From Rhizobium croatiense (GTDB lineage Bacteria > Pseudomonadota > Alphaproteobacteria > Rhizobiales > Rhizobiaceae): DNA of 55,248 nucleotides. The notes under the pieces were generated by a model. That model saw only the letters and a program-made list of their open reading frames with translations. It was not told the DNA's origin and did not search any database. The stretch is from NCBI RefSeq assembly GCF_019793465.1, contig NZ_JAILYJ010000026.1, positions 1 through 55,248 on the forward strand. The letters are read 5' to 3'. The position numbers were made by a program, and so were the translations under genes. Of the stretch, positions 16,516-25,474 are shown in pieces (positions within the stretch are counted from its first letter, which is position 1; the number at the start of each line of letters is the position of its first letter).

Positions 16516-16840
16516 ATGAAACGGCAATTCCTTTTCACCGATACGACCTGCATGACGGCACCGGCATCGTATGAACGATCAGGTAAAAGCCGGGGCTCTC
16601 AGTCACATAGATCGCCGGTTCACCGCCCATGCGTGTTCATGGAGGGGGCCCAGCGCCATATCATCTTAATCAATCTCTCGACACCATCGGTGGATCGCAT
16701 CCGACCATCAGCCTATGCCGACTCCAGTTGCAACGCGACTGCCTTGCGCCTAGCCGCGTCGAACCACGCATTCCGTACGTTGCAGCTTAAGCTACGGGAG
16801 AACGATCTCGCGATCACCGCTCACGACCAGGGGGAATCTT
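16516..16840 (+). pseudogene. possible nifV (homocitrate synthase) remnant
   Basis: An ATG at 16516 opens with MKRQFLFTDTT. In the next frame the following bases read LHDGTGIV, so the two together recall the NifV/LeuA-type start xxxxDTTLRDGE. Nothing downstream in this 325-base stretch is recognisable and stops interrupt all frames. Position between nifS and nifW matches nifV in Azotobacter-type clusters. Most rhizobia lack nifV and receive homocitrate from the plant. This could also be chance similarity. Confidence 0.35.
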
Positions 16841-17224
16841 ATGTGCCGTTGCTCCGCTGACAGCAGTCCCGTCGATGTCAAAGACATCCTCAATCGGCTG
16901 AAATCTCTCTCGGCTGCGGAGGAGTTCTTCGAAGCCCTAGGGGTCCCCTATGACCCGAAGGTTCTCGATGTCTCACGACTCCATATCATGAAGCGTATGG
17001 GCCAATACCTCGCGGCAGAGGACTTCTCCCATCTCCCAGACCGGGTAATCGCTGCTCGTGCCCGTGCCATACTGGAAAGGGCCTACTGTGATTTCGCGAC
17101 CTCCGCGCCGCTCTCGCACCGGGTCTTCAAGGTGCTCAAGGACCACAATCCGAACAGACCTGTCACACCCGGCCGCACCGTTGTCCCGTTAGACTCTTTC
17201 CTGAAGCCGTTCGAAAAGAAGTGA
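16841..17224 (+). CDS. nifW: NifW, nitrogenase stabilising/protective protein
   Basis: The 127-residue NifW has the family core DVKDILNRLKSLSAAEEFF, EALGVPYDPKVLDVSRLHIM and KRMGQYL, with a basic C-terminus. NifW associates with the MoFe protein and protects it from oxygen or aids its maturation. The start at 16841 has gggga upstream. It closes the iscN-nifS-nifW unit; fixA follows after a regulatory gap with its own NifA/sigma-54 promoter. Confidence 0.92.
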   Translation: MCRCSADSSPVDVKDILNRLKSLSAAEEFFEALGVPYDPKVLDVSRLHIMKRMGQYLAAEDFSHLPDRVIAARARAILERAYCDFATSAPLSHRVFKVLKDHNPNRPVTPGRTVVPLDSFLKPFEKK

Positions 17225-17244
17225 GCACGGTTGCGACACGACAA

Positions 17245-17260
17245 TGTCGGGAAGCTTACA
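17245..17260 (+). promoter_or_regulatory. NifA upstream activator sequence of fixABCX
   Basis: TGTcgggaagcttACA is a perfect TGT-N10-ACA site. It ends 66 bases before the fixA sigma-54 promoter, a standard distance for NifA activation by DNA looping. Confidence 0.92.
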
Positions 17261-17326
17261 ATTCAGTCATATGCTAGCAACGTCGGAATCGAAGCCATTT
17301 CAATGTGATAGAGAACGCCAAACGGT

Positions 17327-17342
17327 TGGCACGAATGATGCA
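17327..17342 (+). promoter_or_regulatory. sigma-54 promoter of fixABCX
   Basis: TGGCACGAATGATGCA has GG and GC at the right spacing and lies 59 bases before the fixA ATG. Confidence 0.92.
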
Positions 17343-17400
17343 CGCAAGCATGTGTACTGACAAGCCCGCCACCCATAGAGGGAGGGAGTAAGAAACCGCC

Positions 17401-18249
17401 ATGCACATAGTTATCTGTATCAAACAGGTACCGGACTCCGCACAAATACGAGTGCATCCGGTGACGAACACAATCATGCGTCAGGGGGTGCCAACCATCA
17501 TCAACCCCTATGATCTGTTCGCCCTTGAAGAGGCGCTCCAGTTGCGCGACCGCCATGGCGGCGAGGTGACCGTGCTCACCATGGGGCCGCCCATGGCAGA
17601 GGACGCGTTGCGCAAGGCGCTCACCTACGGCGCCGACCGCGCCGTACTCTTGACCGACCGTCATTTTGCCGGCTCCGACACTCTGGCGACCTCGTTTGCT
17701 CTTTCGCGAGCCATCGCGAAGATCGGAGAGGCCTTCGGTACGCCCGATATCGTCTTTACGGGCAAACAGACCATCGACGGCGATACCGCCCAGGTTGGGC
17801 CTGGCATCGCCAAGCGCCTCGACCTCCTGCAGCTCACCTACGTTGCCAAAATCGTCTCTGTCGACATCAATGGGCGCGAGATTACGGTGGAGCGCCGCTC
17901 GGAAGGGGGCACGCAGACGCTGATGAGCAAGCTCCCTTGCCTAATTACAATGCTCGAAGGCACAAACGAAATCCGCCGCGGCTCGCTCGATGACGCGCTA
18001 CGGGCCGCGCGCAGCCAGATCGTGAAGTGGAATGCGGCCGACGCTGGCATAGAGGACCTCACCAAGTGCGGCCTGCGTGGCTCGCCAACCGTCGTTAAGA
18101 GGGTCTTTGCCCCTCCTGAGCGGGCGGAAAAGGCGGAGCAGATCGACACCGCGGAAAAAACACCGCGCGATCTCGCGGAGGAGTTGATCGCTGGGATCTT
18201 TTTGCGCCAGCCGGCGCTCGAAAGCGAACTCGCCTTTGACGGCGAATGA
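17401..18249 (+). CDS. fixA: FixA, electron transfer flavoprotein beta-type subunit
   Basis: This 282-residue ETF-beta homologue starts MHIVICIKQVPDSAQIRVHP and has PYDLFALEEALQLRDRHGGEVTVLTMGPP and FTGKQTIDGDTAQVGPGIA. With FixB it forms the flavin heterodimer of the FixABCX complex, which uses NADH with electron bifurcation to reduce ferredoxin or flavodoxin for nitrogenase and quinone in parallel. A gggaggg ribosome site precedes the ATG. It is the first gene of fixABCX; fixB starts 15 bases after its stop. Confidence 0.96.
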   Translation: MHIVICIKQVPDSAQIRVHPVTNTIMRQGVPTIINPYDLFALEEALQLRDRHGGEVTVLTMGPPMAEDALRKALTYGADRAVLLTDRHFAGSDTLATSFALSRAIAKIGEAFGTPDIVFTGKQTIDGDTAQVGPGIAKRLDLLQLTYVAKIVSVDINGREITVERRSEGGTQTLMSKLPCLITMLEGTNEIRRGSLDDALRAARSQIVKWNAADAGIEDLTKCGLRGSPTVVKRVFAPPERAEKAEQIDTAEKTPRDLAEELIAGIFLRQPALESELAFDGE

Positions 18250-18264
18250 AGGCAAGGAGCGACG

Positions 18265-19374
18265 ATGTTGAGCACGAATCGAGAGAGCCCTCCTCCAGCC
18301 GCTGGCCGTGCCGCCATGAAGAAAGAGCTGCCCGATCAGTTTAAGGACCATCGGCACGTTTGGGTCTTCATCGAGCTGGAGCGCGATCAGGTGCATCCCG
18401 TCTCCTTCGAGCTGCTCGGCGAAGGCCGCAAGCTCGCCGACAAGCTGGGCGTCCAGCTTGCCGGCGTCGTTCTCGGACCACCGGGAGAGGCCACGTGGTT
18501 TGCCATCGCCGAGGCTTTTGCTTATGGCGCCGACCTGGCCTACCTCGTCGAGGCCCCACTGCTCGCCGACTACCGAAATGAGCCTTTCACCAAAGCATTG
18601 ACGGATCTGGTTACTAACTACAAACCGGAAATCCTTCTTTTAGGGGCAACGACGCTCGGGCGCGACCTTGCCGGTTCCGTGGCGACGACCTTGTTGACAG
18701 GGCTCACGGCGGATTGCACCGAACTTGATGTGGATGCGGACGGCTCGCTTGCGGCGACCCGGCCGACTTTCGGCGGCTCCTTGCTTTGCACGATCTACAC
18801 GCTCAACTGCCGGCCGCAGATGGCAACGGTCCGGCCGAGGGTCATGGCCATGCCTCCGCGCGGGAATAATAAGATCGGACGCGTCATTCAACACAAAGTG
18901 TCGATGATCGAGGAAGAGATCGTCACTAAGGTCCTCGGTTTCTTGTCCGATGGCCAGTCGGCGACGGCGAATCTCGCCTATGCGGACGTCGTGGTTGCTG
19001 GAGGCCTCGGTCTCGGCGCGGTGGAGAACGTGAAGCTTATGAAGAAACTCGCGCGGACGATCGGGGCCGATTATGGCTGTTCGCGCCCCCTCGTCCAAAA
19101 GGGCTGGATGCCTGCTGATCGGCAGATCGGCCAAACTGGCAAAACTATCCGGCCGAAGCTTTACATAGCAGCCGGCATTTCCGGCGCCATCCAGCATCGC
19201 GTTGGCGTCGAGGGAGCTGATCTTATTTTAGCCATTAACACCGATCCTAACGCGCCGATTTTTGATTTCGCCCACCTCGGCGTCGTCACCGATGCGATCC
19301 GTTTACTGCCGTCATTAACGGAACTCTTCACCCATCGACTGTCGCCGCACAGTCGCGATAAGCTTGCAAACTGA
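18265..19374 (+). CDS. fixB: FixB, electron transfer flavoprotein alpha-type subunit
   Basis: The 369-residue ETF-alpha homologue has an N-terminal domain (HVWVFIELERDQVHPVSFELLG, LLLGATTLGRDLAGSVA) and the C-terminal FAD domain (VVVAGGLGLGAVENVKLM, GQTGKTIRPKLYIAAGISGAIQHRVGVEGA, AINTDPNAPIFDFA). An aaggagcgacg ribosome site fits ATG 18265. It pairs with FixA and passes electrons to FixC. Confidence 0.96.
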   Translation: MLSTNRESPPPAAGRAAMKKELPDQFKDHRHVWVFIELERDQVHPVSFELLGEGRKLADKLGVQLAGVVLGPPGEATWFAIAEAFAYGADLAYLVEAPLLADYRNEPFTKALTDLVTNYKPEILLLGATTLGRDLAGSVATTLLTGLTADCTELDVDADGSLAATRPTFGGSLLCTIYTLNCRPQMATVRPRVMAMPPRGNNKIGRVIQHKVSMIEEEIVTKVLGFLSDGQSATANLAYADVVVAGGLGLGAVENVKLMKKLARTIGADYGCSRPLVQKGWMPADRQIGQTGKTIRPKLYIAAGISGAIQHRVGVEGADLILAINTDPNAPIFDFAHLGVVTDAIRLLPSLTELFTHRLSPHSRDKLAN

Positions 19375-19383
19375 GGGCGCCCC

Positions 19384-20691
19384 ATGACTGAGGAAAACTT
19401 CGACGCCATAGTTATCGGGGCCGGCATGGCCGGAAACGCAGCTGCTTACACGATGTCGAACCGCGGCATGAAGGTGCTGCAGTTGGAGCGTGGCGAGTAT
19501 CCGGGCTCCAAGAATGTGCAGGGCGCCATCATGTACGCGGACATGCTGGAGAAAATCCTGCCGGATTTCCGGGATGATGCGCCTCTGGAGCGGCACTTAG
19601 TCGAGCAGCGCTTCTGGATGATGGACGACTCGTCCCACATCGGTATGCAATACCGGTCGGACGACTTCAACGAGTCGAGACACAATCGCTACACGGTCAT
19701 TCGCGCCCAATTCGACAAATGGTTTTCACGCAAGGTGCGCGAGGCCGGAGCGACGCTTCTATGCGAGACGACCGTGACGGAACTCGTTCGTGATCCAAAG
19801 GGCAAGGTGATTGGCGTTCGCACCGACCGCGCCGGCGACGTGATTCTTGCTGACGTGGTCGTTCTCGCAGAGGGCGTCAATGGGCTGCTCGGCACGCGTG
19901 CTGGATTGCGTGACACGCCAAAACCGGAAACTGTCGCGCTCGCCGTCAAGGAAATGCATTTCCTGGCCGAAGAGGTAATTGACCAGCGGTTCGGCCTCAA
20001 GGCCAATGAAGGCTGCGTCATCGAGGCAGTTGGCACGATCTCTCGCAACATGGCCGGGCTTGCCTTCCTCTACACCAACAAAGAATCGATCTCGATCGGC
20101 ATTGGCTGCCTTGTCTCCGAATTCGCGGCAACAATGGAAAGTCCTTATGATCTGCTCGAAAAATTCAAAAGCCATCCGTCGGTAAAGCCGCTGATCGCAG
20201 GAGCGGAAGTCAAGGAATATGCGGCGCATCTCATTCCAGAAGGTGGTTACAAGGCAATTCCGCAGCTTTTTGGTGACGGCTGGGTCGTCGTCGGCGACGC
20301 GGCACAACTTAATAATGCGGTGCACCGCGAGGGGTCAAACCTCGCCATGACGTCGGGGCGCATCGCCGGCGAAGCAATCGTCCAGATCAAGAATCGCAAA
20401 AAGCCGATGGTCAAGGAGAACCTCTCCCTTTACAAGTCGATGCTTGAAAAGTCGTTCGTTATCAAAGACTTGCGGAAATACAAGGACATGCCTGCCCTGC
20501 TGCACACCAATTCCCGCAATTTCTTCACGACTTATCCAAGGTTGCTGTCGCAGGCCGCACAGAACTTTGTGCGAGTCGATGGCACCCCGAAGATCGACAA
20601 GGAACGGGCGACCACGGGCACCTTCATCAAGGCACGCTCCCGCTGGGGGCTGTTTGGTGACGCGGTTCGCTTGGCGCGCGCGTGGCGATAA
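19384..20691 (+). CDS. fixC: FixC, ETF-quinone-oxidoreductase-type flavoprotein
   Basis: The 435-residue FAD protein has the N-terminal dinucleotide fold DAIVIGAGMAGNAAAYTMSN and later GWVVVGDAAQLNNAVHREGSNLAM. It is homologous to ETF:quinone oxidoreductase without the fused ferredoxin, which is supplied by FixX. It takes electrons from FixAB at the membrane and delivers them to quinone. It begins ten bases after fixB and is followed by fixX after 12 bases. Confidence 0.96.
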   Translation: MTEENFDAIVIGAGMAGNAAAYTMSNRGMKVLQLERGEYPGSKNVQGAIMYADMLEKILPDFRDDAPLERHLVEQRFWMMDDSSHIGMQYRSDDFNESRHNRYTVIRAQFDKWFSRKVREAGATLLCETTVTELVRDPKGKVIGVRTDRAGDVILADVVVLAEGVNGLLGTRAGLRDTPKPETVALAVKEMHFLAEEVIDQRFGLKANEGCVIEAVGTISRNMAGLAFLYTNKESISIGIGCLVSEFAATMESPYDLLEKFKSHPSVKPLIAGAEVKEYAAHLIPEGGYKAIPQLFGDGWVVVGDAAQLNNAVHREGSNLAMTSGRIAGEAIVQIKNRKKPMVKENLSLYKSMLEKSFVIKDLRKYKDMPALLHTNSRNFFTTYPRLLSQAAQNFVRVDGTPKIDKERATTGTFIKARSRWGLFGDAVRLARAWR

Positions 20692-20703
20692 AGGAGAGAT
20701 GAG

Positions 20704-21003
20704 ATGACGGTTGCAGTGACGAACATACGCGTAGAGGACAAGCTTTACCAAAATCGATACGTGGTCGATGCCGGACGCCCGCATATTAGGGTGCGTCCAC
20801 ACGATTGGCCAAGCGTAAATCTGTATGCCCTCACAAGTGTCTGTCCGGCCAAGTGCTACGAATTGAATGACCAGGGCCAAGTGGAGGTTATCGCCGATGG
20901 GTGCATGGAGTGCGGCACGTGCCGCGTACTCTGCGAGGCAAGTGGAGATATCGAGTGGAACTATCCGAGAGGCGGTTTCGGCGTTCTCTTCAAGTTCGGA
21001 TAA
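20704..21003 (+). CDS. fixX: FixX, ferredoxin-like protein
   Basis: This 99-residue ferredoxin has [10 protein letters not shown] and a [29 protein letters not shown] block. The cysteines fit one 4Fe-4S cluster as in the C-terminal domain of ETF-QO. It completes the FixABCX complex and docks on FixC. A ggagagatgag ribosome site precedes ATG 20704. nifA follows after 154 bases. Confidence 0.95.
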
Positions 21004-21157
21004 GGGTTTGCAACTCCACGATTCAGAACTAACTTGGGTTTGCAGACGGGCGCATCGGAAACTTGCAGAGGTGCGCGTTGCAGATTGGCATTAGAAATTA
21101 CTATATATACATGCAAGCAAGGGTTATAAGAAACGTTAGACAACCCAAGGCCATATA

Positions 21158-22912
21158 ATGACCCACATGCCCGCCCGACCGGTCGATGGAGCGGAACCCC
21201 TATCTGCGCTACCTGCTGGACCTATGCGCCAAGCGGGCACGCAGCGCAGCGGAATCTACGAGATATCAAAGGTACTGACTGCCCCCGCCCGGCTAGAGAT
21301 TACGCTTGCCAACGTCGTGAACGTCCTCTCTTCCTTTCTGCAGATTCGATGCGGAGCAATCGTTGTTCTAGACGCTGAAGGTCAGCCCGAGATTGCCGCA
21401 ACTGGCGACATCCCCCCATCCTCTCAATCAGCCGCTCGAGGCGTTATACCTAAGGCCGTAATCGACCATATCGCGACGACCGGTATGCCCTTAATCGTAA
21501 AGGATGTCAGCAAGTCCGAATTATTTCAGGCTGAGCCGCAACCGCCTTGGAGCAGCGGCACCGTCCCAATTTCTTTTATTGGCGTTCCGGTAAAAGCCGA
21601 TAATAAAATACTTGGCACAATATCGATCGATCGCGTCAGGAACGACGCCGCCCCCTTCCCCGCCGACGAGGACGTTCGCTTTCTGACCATGGTCGCCAAT
21701 CTGGTCAGTCGGACGATCAGGCTTCATCGTTTCCTGAACCTGGAGGGTCGGCGACCTATCGGCGAACAGGAGAGATCGGAGAAGCCGATCATCGCGCAAA
21801 GGGGCGCGCCGGGCCGACATCCACCCGTCAAAATCGACGGGATTATCGGGGATAGCCCGGCTCTCCAGCAGGTGGTTGAAACCGTCTCGGTGGTGGCGAG
21901 GACGAATTCCACCGTGCTTCTGCGGGGCGAAAGCGGCACCGGCAAGGAATTTTTTGCACAGGCGATCCATGAACTTTCCCCTCGTAAAAACAAGCCGTTC
22001 GTCAAATTGAACTGCGCCGCGCTGCCCGAAGGCGTCCTGGAATCGGAGCTGTTTGGGCATGAAAAAGGGGCTTTCACCGGGGCCATCGCGCAGCGCGCCG
22101 GACGCTTCGAACTGGCAAATGGCGGAACGCTTCTGCTTGACGAGATTGGCGAGATTTCGCCCGCCTTTCAAGCCAAACTGCTGCGCGTCCTGCAGGAAGG
22201 CGAACTGGAGAGGGTGGGCGGAACCAAGACGCTTGCGGTCGACGTCCGGCTCATATGCGCCACGAATAAGAACCTCGAGATGGCTGTTGCAAACGCCGAA
22301 TTCAGGGCCGACCTGTATTACCGCATCAGCGTAGTTCCAATTGTCCTGCCGCCGCTTCGAGAGCGACCCGGCGATATCCCACGCCTTGCGAACGCTCTTC
22401 TTGACCGATTCAACAAGGAGAACCAACGCGAGCTGACGTTTTCGTCGTCGGCGATCGAGGTGATGTCGCAATGCTATTTCCCAGGTAACGTCCGGGAACT
22501 CGAAAACTGCGTGCGAAGGACTGCCACCCTTGCGCGTTCAAGCTCGATCGTTTCGTCTGATTTTGCCTGCAAGAACAGCCAGTGCCTTTCGTCGCTCCTC
22601 TGGAAAACCGACGGGTCGCCCGGCGGCATCACCGTCGATGGGCATGCCCGGAGCAATGTGATGCCGACTTCATCGCCGCGCTCGGGCGGGAGCATCGGTG
22701 CGTCGGACGAGGTATCTTCCGTCAAGGCTTGTGATCCGCACGGTTCCGGTTGTCCCGCAATGGAGTCGCGCCTCACGCAACGGGACCGGTTGATCGAGGC
22801 GATGGAAAAGGCCGGGTGGGTTCAGGCCAAAGCGGCTCGTATTCTCGGCCTTACGCCTCGTCAGGTCGGCTATGCTCTACGCCAGCATCGCATCGAGGTG
22901 AAAAAGCTTTAA
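21158..22912 (+). CDS. nifA: NifA, sigma-54-dependent activator of nitrogen fixation
   Basis: The 584-residue regulator has an N-terminal GAF domain (about 40-190) and an AAA+ domain with Walker A GESGTGKE, the sigma-54-contacting GAFTGA loop, and Walker B GGTLLLDEIGE. The linker cysteines (FACKNSQCLSS, C-x4-C plus the upstream NCVRR Cys) make rhizobial NifA oxygen-sensitive. A Fis-type helix-turn-helix (AARILGLTPRQVGYALRQH) ends it. It drives the TGT-N10-ACA/-24/-12 promoters seen across this window. The 154-base gap after fixX shows no clear sigma-54 promoter, so nifA may be read through from fixABCX and from its own promoter. Confidence 0.96.
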   Translation: MTHMPARPVDGAEPLSALPAGPMRQAGTQRSGIYEISKVLTAPARLEITLANVVNVLSSFLQIRCGAIVVLDAEGQPEIAATGDIPPSSQSAARGVIPKAVIDHIATTGMPLIVKDVSKSELFQAEPQPPWSSGTVPISFIGVPVKADNKILGTISIDRVRNDAAPFPADEDVRFLTMVANLVSRTIRLHRFLNLEGRRPIGEQERSEKPIIAQRGAPGRHPPVKIDGIIGDSPALQQVVETVSVVARTNSTVLLRGESGTGKEFFAQAIHELSPRKNKPFVKLNCAALPEGVLESELFGHEKGAFTGAIAQRAGRFELANGGTLLLDEIGEISPAFQAKLLRVLQEGELERVGGTKTLAVDVRLICATNKNLEMAVANAEFRADLYYRISVVPIVLPPLRERPGDIPRLANALLDRFNKENQRELTFSSSAIEVMSQCYFPGNVRELENCVRRTATLARSSSIVSSDFACKNSQCLSSLLWKTDGSPGGITVDGHARSNVMPTSSPRSGGSIGASDEVSSVKACDPHGSGCPAMESRLTQRDRLIEAMEKAGWVQAKAARILGLTPRQVGYALRQHRIEVKKL

Positions 22913-22986
22913 GCGCCTGGGTGATGTTGGACCTTCTCGATCTCCAATGCCTGGTTTGGTGGCTTACGGACAACTCTTTTGTCGAC

Positions 22987-23002
22987 TGTCGGAAGCTTGA
23001 CA
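22987..23002 (+). promoter_or_regulatory. NifA upstream activator sequence of nifB
   Basis: TGTcggaagcttgACA is a perfect TGT-N10-ACA site that ends 70 bases before the nifB sigma-54 promoter. It differs by few bases from the fixA site, including the shared ggaagctt core. Confidence 0.92.
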
Positions 23003-23072
23003 AGTCTGTGTCCGAACACGGTCGGAATAGAGCAATAAACGCAAATTCTTAAAGCAAATCCCGTCCTTGGGA

Positions 23073-23088
23073 TGGCATGGCTTTTGCG
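23073..23088 (+). promoter_or_regulatory. sigma-54 promoter of nifB-fdxN-nifZ-fixU
   Basis: TGGCATGGCTTTTGCG has the right GG/GC spacing and a T-rich -12 side. It lies 53 bases before the nifB ATG. Confidence 0.93.
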
Positions 23089-23125
23089 TTTTGAAAGGCG
23101 ACGTCAACTAGCAACGGAGCACTCA

Positions 23126-24604
23126 ATGTCCGCACCGATGATTTCGCTTGAAAGTGCGACCAGCACGACATCCTTGGATCAATTGCTGGCGACCGCGAAA
23201 CCGAGTGGCTGCACATCCTCGTCATGTGGCGTGTCCACAAAACCGGCCGACGTGGACCAGGCTATCTGGGCGAAGATCAAAAACCACCCCTGCTATTCAG
23301 AAGAGGCTCACCATTATTTCGCGCGCATGCATGTCGCGGTCGCACCAGCCTGCAATATCCAGTGCAACTATTGCAATCGTAAATATGACTGCGCCAACGA
23401 AAGCCGCCCTGGGGTCGTCTCGGAAAAGTTGACGCCAGACCAGGCGCTGCGCAAGGTCATTGCCGTCGCCAACGAAGTGCCGCAGCTTTCCGTGCTGGGT
23501 GTCGCCGGACCGGGCGATGCCTGTTACGACTGGAAGAAGACAAAGGAAACGTTCGAACGAGTTGCGGGGGAGATCCACGACATCAAGCTGTGCATCTCCA
23601 CCAACGGGCTTGCGCTGCCGGATCACGTCGCCGAACTTGTCGACATGAATGTCGATCACGTGACAATTACGATCAACATGGTTGACCCTGAAATCGGCGC
23701 AGAGATCTATCCCTGGATCTTTTACCGCAACCGTCGTTACACCGGCATCGAAGCTGCCAGAATTCTGCACGAGCGGCAAATGGTGGGCCTGGAGATGCTG
23801 ACCGCGTGCGGCATCATCACCAAAGTCAATTCGGTGATGATTCCTGGTGTCAACGACGAACACCTGGTCGAGGTAAATAAATGGGTCAAGGAGCGGGGGG
23901 CGTTCCTGCACAACGTCATGCCGCTTATTTCCGATCCGGCCCATGGCACCTACTACGGCTTGACCGGACAGCGCGGCCCGCGGGCGCTCGAATTGAAGGC
24001 GCTCCAGGATCGTCTCGAAGGCGGCGCAAAGCTAATGCGCCATTGCCGGCAATGTAGGGCCGATGCCGTCGGCCTGCTTGGGGATGATCGGGGCCAGGAG
24101 TTCGCACTCGACCAGCTTCCCGGAGAGATCACCTATGACGCCCGTAAGCGCGAGGCCTATCGGGAAGTGATCGCCCGCGAACGCGGCGATCACGCGACCG
24201 CCAAGAGCGAGGCAATCGAGACAGTCAAAGCAGCCGGCGATGGGTCCCTCCACGTCGCGGTCGCGACAAAGGGTGGCGGTCGCATCAACGAGCACTTCGG
24301 CCATGCGAAGGAGTTCCAAGTATACGAAGCTTCGTCGAGAGGCATCACCTACGTCGGGCATCGCAAGATCGAACAGTATTGCCTCGGAGGCAGGGGCGAG
24401 GAAGCCACCCTCGACGGCATCATAACTGCGCTGGTCGGTATTGACGTCGTGCTATGCGCCAAGATCGGGGAGTGCCCTAAGACTAAGCTCATGGAGGCCG
24501 GGGTTCGGGCAACGGATGCTTATTGCTATGACTACATCGAGACCGCCATCGGCACCCTCTACGCCGCCAAGTTTGGCGTCGAACCACAAGCGGCGACGGC
24601 GTGA
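23126..24604 (+). CDS. nifB: NifB, radical SAM FeMo-cofactor core synthase
   Basis: This 492-residue radical SAM enzyme fuses two 4Fe-4S units and inserts carbide to make NifB-co, the 8Fe-9S-C precursor of FeMo-co. AdoMet-cluster motif CNIQCNYCNRKYDC is near residue 80, followed by VAGPGD and later MRHCRQCRADA. The C-terminal 100 or so residues form the NifX-like domain (GGGRINEHFGHAKEFQVYE). It has the length usual for rhizobia. ATG 23126 follows an acggagc ribosome site. Confidence 0.96.
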   Translation: MSAPMISLESATSTTSLDQLLATAKPSGCTSSSCGVSTKPADVDQAIWAKIKNHPCYSEEAHHYFARMHVAVAPACNIQCNYCNRKYDCANESRPGVVSEKLTPDQALRKVIAVANEVPQLSVLGVAGPGDACYDWKKTKETFERVAGEIHDIKLCISTNGLALPDHVAELVDMNVDHVTITINMVDPEIGAEIYPWIFYRNRRYTGIEAARILHERQMVGLEMLTACGIITKVNSVMIPGVNDEHLVEVNKWVKERGAFLHNVMPLISDPAHGTYYGLTGQRGPRALELKALQDRLEGGAKLMRHCRQCRADAVGLLGDDRGQEFALDQLPGEITYDARKREAYREVIARERGDHATAKSEAIETVKAAGDGSLHVAVATKGGGRINEHFGHAKEFQVYEASSRGITYVGHRKIEQYCLGGRGEEATLDGIITALVGIDVVLCAKIGECPKTKLMEAGVRATDAYCYDYIETAIGTLYAAKFGVEPQAATA

Positions 24605-24638
24605 GCGCTCTTAATCCAACATCTTCAGGAGTTTAAAA

Positions 24639-24845
24639 ATGGCCTTCAGGATCATAGCGTCCCAATGCACCCAGTGCGGTGCCTGCGAGTTCGAATGCCC
24701 CTCCGGTGCGATCAGGTTCAAAGGTGAGATCTACGTTATCGACCCGGAAAAATGCACCGAATGCAAGGGTACCTTCGAAACGCAGCAATGCGCGGAGGTT
24801 TGCCCCGTGCCGAAGACCTGCGTCCCCGCCGCACCTGCGATTTGA
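24639..24845 (+). CDS. fdxN: FdxN, 2[4Fe-4S] ferredoxin
   Basis: The 68-residue ferredoxin has CTQCGACEFECPSGAI and a second cluster motif with CTECKGTFETQQCAEVCPVP, i.e. the extended loop found in nif-linked ferredoxins. FdxN donates electrons to nitrogenase or to NifB-dependent steps. It starts 34 bases after nifB with a clear aggag. Confidence 0.94.
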   Translation: MAFRIIASQCTQCGACEFECPSGAIRFKGEIYVIDPEKCTECKGTFETQQCAEVCPVPKTCVPAAPAI

Positions 24846-24909
24846 CCTTCAGCATGGTCGGGGCTCCTGCGGAGAAGCCTTCAATGATATCCTGCAAGGA
24901 GGAATGCCC

Positions 24910-25227
24910 ATGGGCCTTGGACGTGAACAGGAGGTCGAAATCCACAGGCCTCCACGATTTACACCCGGCGAGCGGGTGCGGGCCAGACTTCACGTAAAGA
25001 ATGACGGCACCTATGCTGGCAAAAAAATTGGGGAAAATTTGGTGCGGAAGGGCGACGAAGGCTATGTGCGCGACATCGGCACCTTTCTCCAGCAGTTTTA
25101 CATCTATGCCGTCGAATGGGTCGAACGTGGCACTATCGTCGGCATGCGTGCCCGTGAACTGACGAGTCTAGACAACGCCGCTGCTTGCGGCGCTGCTGAA
25201 ATCGCGGGGCCCCCAACGGAGGAATAG
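24910..25227 (+). CDS. nifZ: NifZ, MoFe protein maturation factor
   Basis: The roughly 105-residue NifZ has VEIHRPPRFTPGERVRARLHVKNDGTYAG, GDEGYVRDIGTFLQQFYIYAVEW and VGMRARELTSLD. NifZ assists formation of the second P-cluster in NifDK. Two in-frame ATGs exist at 24904 and 24910; aaggagg at about 24896-24902 is well spaced only for the second. It is four bases from fixU. Confidence 0.93.
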   Translation: MGLGREQEVEIHRPPRFTPGERVRARLHVKNDGTYAGKKIGENLVRKGDEGYVRDIGTFLQQFYIYAVEWVERGTIVGMRARELTSLDNAAACGAAEIAGPPTEE

Positions 25228-25231
25228 CGAC

Positions 25232-25444
25232 ATGAAGATAATGATTCGGAGAACGAGCGCCGGCTTGTCGGCTTACGTACCAAAGAAAGATCTCGAAGAG
25301 CCGATCGTAGATGTCGAGGCTGATGACATGTGGGGCGGCACGATCACTCTCAGGAACGGCTGGAGACTCGTCTTGCCCAAGCTATCGCGGGATACGCCTC
25401 TGCCGATCACCGTCCACGCAAGGAAGATTCCTGACGAGGACTGA
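25232..25444 (+). CDS. fixU: FixU/NifT small nif protein
   Basis: The 70-residue protein MKIMIRRTSAGLSAYVPKKD ... GGTITLRNGWRLVLP belongs to the NifT/FixU family. These proteins are regularly found after nifZ or nifK, and the function is still unclear. Start follows nifZ by four bases, implying translational coupling. Confidence 0.93.
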   Translation: MKIMIRRTSAGLSAYVPKKDLEEPIVDVEADDMWGGTITLRNGWRLVLPKLSRDTPLPITVHARKIPDED

Positions 25445-25474
25445 TGCTGCAAACGAGAGGTAAGAGAAAACAGC

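Noticed and set aside
21004..21157. Search for a NifA/sigma-54 promoter directly before nifA
   Set aside because: No GG-N10-GC pair with a good context and no TGT-N10-ACA site was found, so none is annotated.
23007..23019. Second TGT...ACA near the nifB activator site (TGTGTCCGAACAC)
   Set aside because: The spacer is not ten bases, so it does not meet the NifA site rule.
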